From Syntrophaceae bacterium UBA5761 (GTDB lineage Bacteria; Desulfobacterota; Syntrophia; Syntrophales; UBA4778), in contig DIEZ01000020.1 of NCBI GenBank assembly GCA_002418885.1, positions 1 to 33,749 of the forward strand: 33,749 nt of DNA, given 5' to 3'. Positions 1-6,387 of the stretch are shown here, piece by piece. The stretch's first letter is position 1. Every line of letters starts with the position of its first letter. The notes beneath the pieces were generated by a model. It searched no databases, had not been told where the DNA came from, and saw only the letters and a program-made list of their open reading frames with translations. The position numbers and the translations under genes were made by a program.

Positions 1-253
1 TCCACGATGTCGTGGCACTCAACAACTAATGATTATAATTGGTTGTTAATACGTTTGCGCCGCACGACCAAAACTTCGTCATCAATAAGCTCCATGTTTC
101 GACACCTTAGGGCAAACGCAATCATGCGAAGGTTTAAAGGTTCGGATTTATTAATCAGAAAAAATGATGCAAGTCGAGGAAAATTTTTCAGCCGCAGTCC
201 CGGCCTCGCTGAAAAATCAGATGAACGGTCGACATAAAAAGGTCAGAGTGTTG
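1..253. other. Non-coding left edge with two dyad elements
   Basis: I see no supportable gene here. The only open frame (7-237) has no ribosome binding site and a low-complexity Ser/Arg-rich translation. The stretch holds a perfect 6-bp inverted repeat with a 2-bp spacer at 2-15 (CCACGA/TCGTGG). It also holds a near-perfect AT-rich palindrome at 21-47 whose arms are AACAAC and GTTGTT, with 11 of 13 positions pairing. These could be operators of a gene to the left of the window or part of a transcript end. Their role is unknown. Confidence 0.5.
184..216 (-). terminator. Hairpin downstream of phaJ, possible terminator
   Basis: A 9-bp perfect inverted repeat (TTTTTCAGC at 184-192 and GCTGAAAAA at 208-216) encloses a 15-nt GC-rich loop. 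It lies 38 bases past the phaJ stop on the minus strand. The A/T pairs at the base of the stem give U-rich flanks in both directions, as in bidirectional intrinsic terminators. The GC core is weak, so termination strength is uncertain. Confidence 0.5.
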
Positions 254-679
254 TTAGTTTCTGGATTTCGGCGGCATGACGACGGCCTCGCCATCCATGA
301 CAACTACACCGTCCTGATTCGTGCAGGTTGTCTTTAATCTGAGACGGTTCTTAACCACGTCACGGTCTAAAACTTCTGCCTTTGCCGTGATCGTGTCGCC
401 GATCCTGACGGGCGCCAAAAAATTCAGCTCTTGTTTGATATATATCGTGCCCGGCCCGGGGAGCTGCATTCCAAGGACGGCGGATATAAAACCACCGCAA
501 AGCATGCCGTGGGCGATCCTCGTTTTGAAAAAAGTGGTCCTGGCGTATGACTCGTTGATGTGGGCCGGATTCTGGTCGCCCGTCACTCCCGCAAACAAAT
601 ATATGTCGGCCTCGGAAACCGTCTTGGAAAACACTGCCGAATCGCCTACCTTGATGTCCGCAATCACTTTTCCCATCAT
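254..679 (-). CDS. phaJ: (R)-specific enoyl-CoA hydratase, PhaJ-type (MaoC fold)
   Basis: The 141-aa hot-dog-fold protein should hydrate trans-2-enoyl-CoA to (R)-3-hydroxyacyl-CoA, the monomer for PHA synthase. Near residues 32-40 it has the hydratase-2 motif GxxxDxNPxH. D35 and H40 have the same five-residue spacing as the catalytic pair of Aeromonas PhaJ (D31/H36). The start overlaps the phaC stop as ATGA, and a GGAGGAG sits five bases upstream of the first ATG; the second ATG is also possible. It is the last gene of the leftward PHA operon. With no phaA or phaB nearby, it is the most likely route feeding beta-oxidation or syntrophic acyl-CoA intermediates into polymer. Chain-length preference cannot be read from the sequence. 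Confidence 0.9.
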   Translation of the reverse strand: MMGKVIADIKVGDSAVFSKTVSEADIYLFAGVTGDQNPAHINESYARTTFFKTRIAHGMLCGGFISAVLGMQLPGPGTIYIKQELNFLAPVRIGDTITAKAEVLDRDVVKNRLRLKTTCTNQDGVVVMDGEAVVMPPKSRN

Positions 680-1929
680 AACGGCTCCTCCTCCGTTCTT
701 TTCCGCATCGTCACACCCACGTTTGCTTCACCCTTTAGATTATGTTTGTCCTTCCCACCTGGTTGTGGGGCTTTTTTCTTCTTAATACCGCCCACGCTCT
801 TGGTAACACTTTCCGAGTCGTCCCTTTCTTCCAGCCAGCCGACGATTCGTGGGGCAAACTCCTTCTGGGTCTTCGAGCTAACGTATATTCCGATATGCCC
901 TGTCTCCAGGCAGACATCTTCCGTGTCCGTGCTACCTACTACCTCCGTCAGCTTATCGCAGCATTCAGGCGGAACGAGATGGTCCAGTTTTGCGTAGATG
1001 TTCAAAAGCGGCATGGTTATTCTTTTTAGGTCTACCTTCTTGCCGTCAAGGATCATCTTGTTCTGGATCAACAGGTTGTTGTGGTAAAGGTCTTTGATGA
1101 ACTCTCTGAAGGCCTCGGCGGGAAAATCTGGACTGTCAAAAATCCACTTTTCCATGCGGACGAAATTTTCGACAAAATCTCTTTTGTCGATATTCTCGAT
1201 GAAACCGACATACTTATCTATAATCAGGCGAGCCGGATTCAACAACAGAAAACCGAGGTTCATGATGTCGCCGGGCATATTGCCGTAAGCATCGATGAGT
1301 CTGTCGGGATCGATATACTTTGCCCAGATGTTCAGCAGGCCCTGGTCGGTGTCAAAGTTGGTCGGCGTTACCGTTGTCACTAAGTTCTTTATCTTCTCCG
1401 GGTAGAGTGCCGCATACATGACGCAGAACGTCCCGCCCTGGCAGATGCCCATCAGATTGAGACTCGTCAGTTTTTCTCTTTCCAGGATGAAGTCTACTAT
1501 GTTGTTCATGTATCCGTTGACATGGTCGCCGATGGTGAGAAACCGGTCCTTCCTGGTCGGATACCCCCAGTCGATCATATAAAGCTCGATTCCCGAATCG
1601 AGGAATGTCTGCACGACGCTCCTTCCTGGCTGGAGGTCGAGCATCGTTTCTCTGTTGACCATCGCGTAGCAAACCAATAGCGGCGTCCTGAACTTCCTTT
1701 CCGTCACAGGACGATAGTGCTTCAGCTTCACCCTGTCTTCCTCATAGATGACATCGTATGGCGTCGGTGCAATCGTCGTGTCCAGTGGGCCAAGAAGGAC
1801 ATCCCGGGCCGTCCTCATCCTTTTGAACCACTGTGCCGTATCCCCGACAATCTTCGCCAAAATCAGGTCACTGGGCATCGGTTTTAGTGCGCTCAGGCCT
1901 TTCGAGTCGAGACTCTTCTCTTCCTTCAT
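676..1929 (-). CDS. phaC: Class III poly(R)-hydroxyalkanoate synthase, PhaC subunit
   Basis: This 417-aa alpha/beta-hydrolase-fold protein polymerises (R)-3-hydroxyacyl-CoA on the granule surface. It carries the PHA-synthase lipase-like box GICQGG with nucleophile C163, catalytic D316 (LDHLVPP) and H345 (TGHIG). The intervals C to D (153) and C to H (182) equal those of Allochromatium vinosum PhaC (C149, D302, H331), which identifies class III. About 50 residues after the catalytic domain form a Lys-rich tail, so it is longer than the usual ~355 aa. The chosen ATG has GGGGAAGGG just upstream and overlaps phaE by 62 bp. An internal ATG at 1878 would cut the overlap to 11 bp but lacks a good ribosome site. 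PhaE is the required partner and is encoded immediately upstream. Confidence 0.95.
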   Translation of the reverse strand: MKEEKSLDSKGLSALKPMPSDLILAKIVGDTAQWFKRMRTARDVLLGPLDTTIAPTPYDVIYEEDRVKLKHYRPVTERKFRTPLLVCYAMVNRETMLDLQPGRSVVQTFLDSGIELYMIDWGYPTRKDRFLTIGDHVNGYMNNIVDFILEREKLTSLNLMGICQGGTFCVMYAALYPEKIKNLVTTVTPTNFDTDQGLLNIWAKYIDPDRLIDAYGNMPGDIMNLGFLLLNPARLIIDKYVGFIENIDKRDFVENFVRMEKWIFDSPDFPAEAFREFIKDLYHNNLLIQNKMILDGKKVDLKRITMPLLNIYAKLDHLVPPECCDKLTEVVGSTDTEDVCLETGHIGIYVSSKTQKEFAPRIVGWLEERDDSESVTKSVGGIKKKKAPQPGGKDKHNLKGEANVGVTMRKRTEEEPL

Positions 1930-2806
1930 ATCCCTTCCCCTTGTGTTTCTTTTCCAATTCCTTGACCCGTTTCTTCAAGATATAAAGATCCTTGTACACC
2001 CCGTCCATATCCCTGTTCGTCGGCACAGGTAAATCCTGGAGCAAGTCCATGAGCAACTGCTCCTTGGTCACCCTGTAATCGTGCAGGGCCTGCAATGTTT
2101 TCCTCATGGCCTCGCCGTATTCCGGCGACCGCAAAAAAGTCAGGTAATTTTCTTCGAGCCTGTTTACCCAGAGCCTATAGAACTCCTTAGAATCATCAAG
2201 TACCTCTTGTCCGCGCTCATTGATGTTTTTGATTTCTTCCTGCAAGGAACGAAGTGTGCTCTCCATAGGCTGGTAGAGCAATTGAATAAAGTCTACCAGC
2301 GTGAACTGGAACTCACTGAATTTGTCGAGCGCCCGGCCGGCGTGTTCTTGGTAATATCGGGTCAACCCCAGTTGGGGCATGTTCAGAATGCGTTTGAACT
2401 CCTTGATGTACAACTCGGAAAAAACCTTGTTCATCTTTCGGGCGATGTCCGTCATCTGTTCGGTCTCTCCCGTTCCCAAAAGTTCGGGAAAACGCAGATG
2501 GGCGGCCAAAAGAGGTTGCAAAGCCTGCATGACGGCCAATGGAAGGTCTGTTACTGGGTGGAGAACTCCCTGGTCGGTATCCCCCCCTCTATGTATCGCC
2601 GTACTCAGAGCCTGCCAGAATTCGTAGAAGGACTTCCAAGGATTTTCATCCTCTACTGCACCCTTTTCTCCTCCACCGGCCGTATCGTCAGGGTACCTGT
2701 TGTAGGTGGCCATTTTAAGCGTCGATTCCCATAGGCCGGATGTCGCCTTCATCCATTCAGAGAGGAAATCTCCGGTGTTCCCTGCATCTTTTTCCTCCTG
2801 GCTCAT
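1868..2806 (-). CDS. phaE: Class III PHA synthase accessory subunit PhaE
   Basis: The 312-aa, mostly helical protein has no catalytic motif and fits the PhaE family, which forms the active complex with class III PhaC. A Trp/Phe-rich N-terminus (FLSEWMK...LWE) is followed by long amphipathic helices. A C-terminal motif near residues 259-287 (DLPVPTNRD...VYKDLYxLKKxVKELEKK) is shared with PhaE and with Bacillus PhaR subunits. The tail after about residue 288 is charged and is encoded in the overlap with phaC. Its ATG overlaps the preceding stop (ATGA), with GGAGGG eight bases upstream. Its position directly before phaC is the canonical arrangement. The family call is confident; the subunit boundaries are inferred. 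Confidence 0.88.
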   Translation of the reverse strand: MSQEEKDAGNTGDFLSEWMKATSGLWESTLKMATYNRYPDDTAGGGEKGAVEDENPWKSFYEFWQALSTAIHRGGDTDQGVLHPVTDLPLAVMQALQPLLAAHLRFPELLGTGETEQMTDIARKMNKVFSELYIKEFKRILNMPQLGLTRYYQEHAGRALDKFSEFQFTLVDFIQLLYQPMESTLRSLQEEIKNINERGQEVLDDSKEFYRLWVNRLEENYLTFLRSPEYGEAMRKTLQALHDYRVTKEQLLMDLLQDLPVPTNRDMDGVYKDLYILKKRVKELEKKHKGKGYEGREESRLERPERTKTDAQ

Positions 2807-3315
2807 TTTTTCCGCCCTCCTTGTTTATTCGTTCCCGTTTTCTTTTTTTCTTTCGACCTGCTTTTTACGGGCTTAGGACGAAAGACCTCCATCAGGTCTT
2901 GAAATTGCTCGTTCTGTACTTTGATCAGGCCTTGAATACCTTTAAGGACGTCGGCCTGACCATAGTCCAATGCCTCTTGAGTCGGACTCTTTGCTTTTTG
3001 TTCTTCAAGTTCCCGTTTCAACGTCTCATACTTTGAGACTATATCATCATAGTCATCCTTGGGTACAGCCCCCATCAACCGAATAAAGTCGCCGTAAGAT
3101 TTTTTAAAATCCAAGAAACACGGTTGTACTGGTTGCCAAGCCGCCTCATTCTCTTTCACGCTTTCCATACCGCATAACTTTCTGAACATCGCCATCTGGG
3201 TCTCAACCAGGGCGATTCCTTGCCTCGACATTTGCAACATACCGTCGAGCAGCTCTTGACTGCGGGCCGCGTCGAGAAGAAAATTTCCCCAAAATTCCAG
3301 TTGCTTCCTGTCCAT
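2803..3315 (-). CDS. Small PhaE/PhaR(Bacillus)-like PHA synthase partner or phasin-like protein
   Basis: I cannot assign this 170-aa helical protein by name. Its N-terminal half (LEFWGNFLLDAARSQELLDGM...) looks like phasin/PhaE helices. Near residues 84-108 it has VPKDDYDDIVSKYETLKREL, which matches in pattern the PhaE C-terminal motif VPTNRDMDGVYKDLYxLKK. The last ~25 residues are strongly basic (KSRSKEKKK...GGRKK), which could contact DNA or the granule. The start is the ATG at 3315 with GGGAGGGG five bases upstream; the TTG before it is less likely. It lies between the divergent synthase gene and phaE, with an ATGA overlap with phaE. I infer that it is the accessory subunit of the upstream 525-aa synthase; a third phasin is the alternative. 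Confidence 0.6.
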   Translation of the reverse strand: MDRKQLEFWGNFLLDAARSQELLDGMLQMSRQGIALVETQMAMFRKLCGMESVKENEAAWQPVQPCFLDFKKSYGDFIRLMGAVPKDDYDDIVSKYETLKRELEEQKAKSPTQEALDYGQADVLKGIQGLIKVQNEQFQDLMEVFRPKPVKSRSKEKKKTGTNKQGGRKK

Positions 3316-3333
3316 CAACCCCTCCCGCCTCTT

Positions 3334-4911
3334 TTATCGGCCCTGTTTCCCTTGGATGTCGAGGTCAAGATGAAAACGAACAGGTCCCCGTCTGCCTCCC
3401 AAAAAACACGAATGGAGAGAACACTCCGACGTCGGCAAAGACCATGATGTCGCAATGGCTCCGTGTCCTTTCGGGAAAGCGGTCACTTCCACGTCGATAT
3501 AGTCGAGTGGTGCAAGTGCCGCCTCTTTATCCACGAGGTCATCATCCTCGGCATAACAGATAAGCCACTTGATGTTCTTTTCCGCCAAGCGCTTTAAGTT
3601 CAGTTCCTTCCCGAACAATTTCACAGGAAGAGTTCCTTCCGGGCTTATCGGGATCGTGTAAGAATCGAAACTCATCTTAGTGATCGCCGGCGGTAGATCC
3701 TGCCTGTCATAAAGCAACCAGTAGTTGAGTGCCGCCGCTGTCTTGTTTATCCTCAACTTTTCAATATCTACAGAATCAAACATCTTAATGTCCCGATAAA
3801 ACACATATGCCGGGGCTTCCCTGTCCATGCTTTTAAGTTTGTATACCCAGCTCATAACCCTGCCGTCTACTACCTGGTTACCGCTCGGCAGTGTCTTCAA
3901 GGCGTACCCGAGGTCACGGAATCGCGGCGGGATGTGCTCCAGGTACTCAACGAGCGCCTTGCTCCTCGTCCCGTCGATCGGAGTGACACAAGTTATAAAA
4001 GCATCTACCAGGCCGTCGAGCTCACCGGAAAGCAGATTGGCCAGGCACACAAACCCACCCTGGCAAAACCCGTTCAGCGTGACGGGCCTACCGTGCGCTG
4101 CCACGATCTTTTCGCAAAACAGACGCATATCCCTCGCATCATCTTCACCCGCCATCACCTGAACGGCGGGCGTCCGGCCGATGTCCTTGATGATCCTCAC
4201 GTAAGTCGGTATGCCTTGGTTGGCGAAACAGTGGACGTAACTCTTGTCCTCACCGGGCAAGAAGGCAAGAATGTTTGCCCCGAGGACGTACGGAGGAATG
4301 ATCAGCACCGGTTTCATGTCGGGCCTGACGTTTACTCCCTTGTGCTTCGGCAAGACCTGGTAGAGGGTGAACCTGTCTGTCTCCGCTGCCTTCACGTACC
4401 CACCGTCGTCGAAGTGAAAACCGAATTCAGGCGCTATAGCCCTGATCTCGTCAGGGTACTTTTTAACTATCGCTTCTAAGAGCTTAGCCCTACGCCATGC
4501 CGTCGCCGAAAGGTCATGGCCTTCCCGGCCGACAATCGTATTCACCAACGCGGCATGAGTTTTACTCGCTTCCGTCATGTGATACTCGTTCATGGCCGTG
4601 AGCGAGCTTTCCAGTCCTTTCCTTGCGATCTGCATGTTGAACTGTAAGAGTTCCAGGTAGTCACGAGCGGTTTCATCGATGGAATGTGTCAGCAGCTTTT
4701 CCGTTTCAAGGTACAAAAACGTGTCGAGAGCACTCCAGTAGGGCACCATGAAATCGGCAATATACTTGCCGATACCGCCTAAGTAAATCTGGGAGGCCTT
4801 GACCTCTTGCAGGGCGGCCTCCCAAGCCTTTATCGAGTTTTCTAAGTATTTCCCGCTCAGACGTAGCGCCTCCTCGGCGATGTTCCAGTGCCATTCCGCT
4901 AATCCATGCAT
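3334..4911 (-). CDS. Divergent second PHA-synthase-like alpha/beta hydrolase (PhaC2)
   Basis: This 525-aa protein has a roughly 190-residue helical N-terminal region followed by an alpha/beta-hydrolase domain. The domain has the PHA-synthase box GFCQGG (nucleophile C283), an acidic residue in EDDDLVD (D457) and H483 in KGHGA. A Cys rather than Ser nucleophile argues for a synthase or thiol depolymerase, not a lipase. The C-D and C-H spacings (174 and 200) differ from both class III (153/182) and class I (about 161/189), and the segment after strand 4 lacks the usual D/S-W-x-x-P signature, so it is a distant member. The start at 4911 is set by GGGAGG seven bases upstream. A longer frame to 5001 would overlap the phasin gene and has no ribosome site. 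It is probably a second synthase; intracellular depolymerase is the main alternative. Confidence 0.75.
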   Translation of the reverse strand: MHGLAEWHWNIAEEALRLSGKYLENSIKAWEAALQEVKASQIYLGGIGKYIADFMVPYWSALDTFLYLETEKLLTHSIDETARDYLELLQFNMQIARKGLESSLTAMNEYHMTEASKTHAALVNTIVGREGHDLSATAWRRAKLLEAIVKKYPDEIRAIAPEFGFHFDDGGYVKAAETDRFTLYQVLPKHKGVNVRPDMKPVLIIPPYVLGANILAFLPGEDKSYVHCFANQGIPTYVRIIKDIGRTPAVQVMAGEDDARDMRLFCEKIVAAHGRPVTLNGFCQGGFVCLANLLSGELDGLVDAFITCVTPIDGTRSKALVEYLEHIPPRFRDLGYALKTLPSGNQVVDGRVMSWVYKLKSMDREAPAYVFYRDIKMFDSVDIEKLRINKTAAALNYWLLYDRQDLPPAITKMSFDSYTIPISPEGTLPVKLFGKELNLKRLAEKNIKWLICYAEDDDLVDKEAALAPLDYIDVEVTAFPKGHGAIATSWSLPTSECSLHSCFLGGRRGPVRFHLDLDIQGKQGR

Positions 4912-4954
4912 AGGAAACCTCCCACTATAAAACGTCTTGCCAACCTTCGGGACC

Positions 4955-5215
4955 TTACTTTGTCGAGGTGTAGAGGGCTTCCAGTTTACCGAAGCTCTCA
5001 TCTATGGAGCGTCGGCAATCCTCACAGCATTTCTTGTACACGTCCGTCCACTCCCTGAATGCTTTCTTCCAAGCATCGGGCACACCCGGCGATTGTTCAA
5101 GGTATGTAAGAACCATTTTCTCGGCTTGTTCCTGAAAGGCCGTCATGACCTTGAAACTGTTGTCGACGGCAAGCTTGTTTAAATCGATCATCTGCTGAAG
5201 CATATTGTACTGCAT
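4955..5215 (-). CDS. Short phasin-like granule protein
   Basis: The 86-aa helical protein aligns without gaps to the product of 5245-5526. Shared features are QEQ, a G-[VI]-P-[DE] turn, KK, EW, YKK, CE and DESF. Such small amphipathic helical proteins beside phaC/phaE and phaR are typical of phasins, which coat PHA granules. It is shorter than most phasins (usually above 110 aa). It is unusual in having two adjacent cysteines and a third nearby (KKCCEDC). GGAGGT lies five bases before the start. It is separated by 29 bases from the gene upstream and belongs to the PHA operon. Confidence 0.75.
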   Translation of the reverse strand: MQYNMLQQMIDLNKLAVDNSFKVMTAFQEQAEKMVLTYLEQSPGVPDAWKKAFREWTDVYKKCCEDCRRSIDESFGKLEALYTSTK

Positions 5216-5244
5216 ACGGCACCTCCAATATCATTACCTAACCA

Positions 5245-5526
5245 TCATGGTTTCTTCTCCGTCTTTCCCGATTCCATAAAAAAGGACTCTACACGCTTGA
5301 AGCTTTCATCAACGGCGTTCTTGAACTCCTCGCAACCCTTCTTGTAGTTCTTGACCCACTCGGCGATGACCTTCTTGCCTTCTTCGGGGATGCCCGACGT
5401 CTGGTCCAACTGAAGTTTCAGCAATCGCTGCGTCTGTTCCTGCAACATCATCAATACGTTAAAGGTGTTGTTGAAAGTGGTTTTGTAAAACTCGATCGTC
5501 TGCTTTGCAATCTTGGATGTATCCAT
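5245..5526 (-). CDS. Short phasin-like granule protein, first gene of PHA operon
   Basis: The 93-aa protein is predicted to be two amphipathic helices separated by a SGIPEEG turn, and it ends in a Lys-rich tail. It is a paralogue of the neighbouring 86-aa protein. The ATG at 5526 is preceded by AGGAGG nine bases upstream. The longer frame to 5682 would run through the promoter and is rejected. As the promoter-proximal gene after a consensus promoter with a likely PhaR operator, it should be among the most highly expressed genes here, as expected for a granule-coating phasin controlled by PhaR. Confidence 0.8.
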   Translation of the reverse strand: MDTSKIAKQTIEFYKTTFNNTFNVLMMLQEQTQRLLKLQLDQTSGIPEEGKKVIAEWVKNYKKGCEEFKNAVDESFKRVESFFMESGKTEKKP

Positions 5527-5586
5527 GGTAGCTATCCTCCTGAGAAAAGAAATTAATGGGGTCACAAGACCCGACATTTGGCAAAT

Positions 5587-5615
5587 ATTATAATTACTCT
5601 GAGAAAAGATGTCAA
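5587..5615 (-). promoter_or_regulatory. Consensus sigma70 promoter for the PHA operon
   Basis: On the minus strand TTGACA (5610-5615) is followed after exactly 17 bases by TATAAT (5587-5592), a perfect match to both consensus hexamers. Transcription should begin near 5580, leaving a leader of about 55 nt before the first phasin. That leader contains a small inverted repeat (GGGTC/GACCC, 5559-5572). The strength fits a storage-granule operon that needs a repressor. Confidence 0.88.
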
Positions 5616-5620
5616 GAGAA

Positions 5621-5637
5621 ATATGTTGCGTTGCAGC
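5621..5637. promoter_or_regulatory. Putative PhaR operator at the PHA operon promoter
   Basis: ATATGTTGCGTTGCAGC contains a tandem GTTGC-GTTGC and lies five bases upstream of the -35 of the phasin promoter. The first 13 bases recur with one change at 5754-5766. PhaR repressors of other bacteria are known to bind TGC-rich sites near phasin and phaR promoters, so the assignment rests on repetition, position and the adjacent phaR gene. Binding is not shown. Confidence 0.65.
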
Positions 5638-5727
5638 GTCTTCTGGACAAATATGAAGACGGTCATCAATTAAGCGTATCATCCTTGATCGTATGAGTAA
5701 TATTTGATTGTTGATTGTCGATTTTAG

Positions 5728-5756
5728 TTGATATTCTTTGGAAAGAGGTATATATA
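5728..5756 (+). promoter_or_regulatory. Sigma70-type promoter for phaR
   Basis: TTGATA (5728-5733) is separated by 17 bases from TATATA (5751-5756), about 34 bases before the phaR start. The -10 overlaps the second TGC-rich repeat, so a bound repressor would block it. This fits autorepression of phaR. Confidence 0.65.
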
Positions 5757-5770
5757 TGTTGCATTGCGCT
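5754..5770. promoter_or_regulatory. Putative PhaR operator overlapping phaR -10
   Basis: ATATGTTGCATTGCGCT repeats the 13-bp word found at 5621-5633 with one substitution, in the same orientation and 133 bp away. It overlaps the -10 of the predicted phaR promoter. I saw no further copy elsewhere in the window. Function is inferred from position and from PhaR biology. Confidence 0.65.
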
Positions 5771-5789
5771 AAGTGACGACGGAGGGTCC

Positions 5790-6308
5790 ATGCCAGGCAA
5801 AGCCATCATCAAGAAATACTCCAATCGCCGTCTGTACGACACGGAAAAAAACCGTTACATAACCCTGCAGCAGGTCGCCGACCTCATCAAAGAAGGACAT
5901 CAGGTGGAAGTTATCGATGCCAAAAGTAACGACGATGTTACTTCCTATATCCTTACCCAGGTCATTCTGGAAGGAGCGCGAAAGAAAAACTTCCTTTTAC
6001 CCGTCCCTCTGCTCCACTTATTCATCCGCTACGGCGAGACAATTCTCAGTGAATTCTTTGAGAAGTATCTGCATCAGGTCATCAAAAACTACCTGACGTA
6101 CAAGAGCACGGTGGATGAACAGTTCGCGAATTGGTTGAACTTGAGTGTCAACCTCGCGGGAGGCAAACCCCTCTCGGAGTCGGCCTCCTTACAACCGCTT
6201 TTTGATATCTTCAAACTGCCTATAACGGAAAGTCAGGCGCACGATGAACGCAGAGACAGCCCGCCCGAAGGGGACACTAAGAATAGTTCCCATGAGGACT
6301 CGGCGTGA
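5790..6308 (+). CDS. phaR: PHA synthesis repressor PhaR
   Basis: The 172-aa protein begins with the PHB accumulation regulator domain. KKYSNRRLYDT at residues 7-17 is followed by Y-I-T-L-x-x-V-A-D-L-I and VIDAKSNDDVTSYILTQVILE, the diagnostic motif of PhaR. A second conserved helical region follows (about residues 65-120), and the tail is acidic and disordered. Family members bind DNA near phasin and phaR promoters and are released by binding nascent PHA. The ATG at 5790 follows CGGAGGG; the longer frame from 5715 would start within the promoter and is rejected. It is divergent from the PHA operon with two shared-motif operator candidates between them. Confidence 0.95.
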   Translation: MPGKAIIKKYSNRRLYDTEKNRYITLQQVADLIKEGHQVEVIDAKSNDDVTSYILTQVILEGARKKNFLLPVPLLHLFIRYGETILSEFFEKYLHQVIKNYLTYKSTVDEQFANWLNLSVNLAGGKPLSESASLQPLFDIFKLPITESQAHDERRDSPPEGDTKNSSHEDSA

Positions 6309-6336
6309 ATCGGCTCTACGAATGCATGGATGAAAT

Positions 6337-6372
6337 CTACGGGGGAGTGAAACTCACATCCCTCCCCCGTAG
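6337..6372. terminator. Hairpin between convergent genes, probable bidirectional terminator
   Basis: An 11-bp perfect GC-rich stem (CTACGGGGGAG, 6337-6347, with CTCCCCCGTAG, 6362-6372) encloses a 14-nt loop. It sits between the phaR stop and the convergent CoA-transferase stop. No strong T-tract follows on either side, so it may pause or end transcription in both directions or protect 3' ends. Confidence 0.65.
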
Positions 6373-6387
6373 GCTTAAAGTCTTTCG

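Noticed and set aside
7..237. Open frame of 76 codons at the left edge
   Set aside because: It has no ribosome binding site, low-complexity composition and no recognisable domain, and it runs through two dyads and a hairpin.
3334..3450. Possible frameshift at the C-terminus of the second synthase
   Set aside because: The alternative frames give no more family-like sequence, and the in-frame end (GPVRFHLDLD) looks like normal coding, so I kept the frame.
4912..5001. 30-residue N-terminal extension of the second synthase
   Set aside because: It overlaps the phasin gene and lacks a ribosome site, while GGGAGG precedes the ATG at 4911.
5526..5682. N-terminal extension of the first phasin
   Set aside because: It would place the start upstream of a perfect promoter and its operator; the ATG at 5526 has a strong ribosome site.
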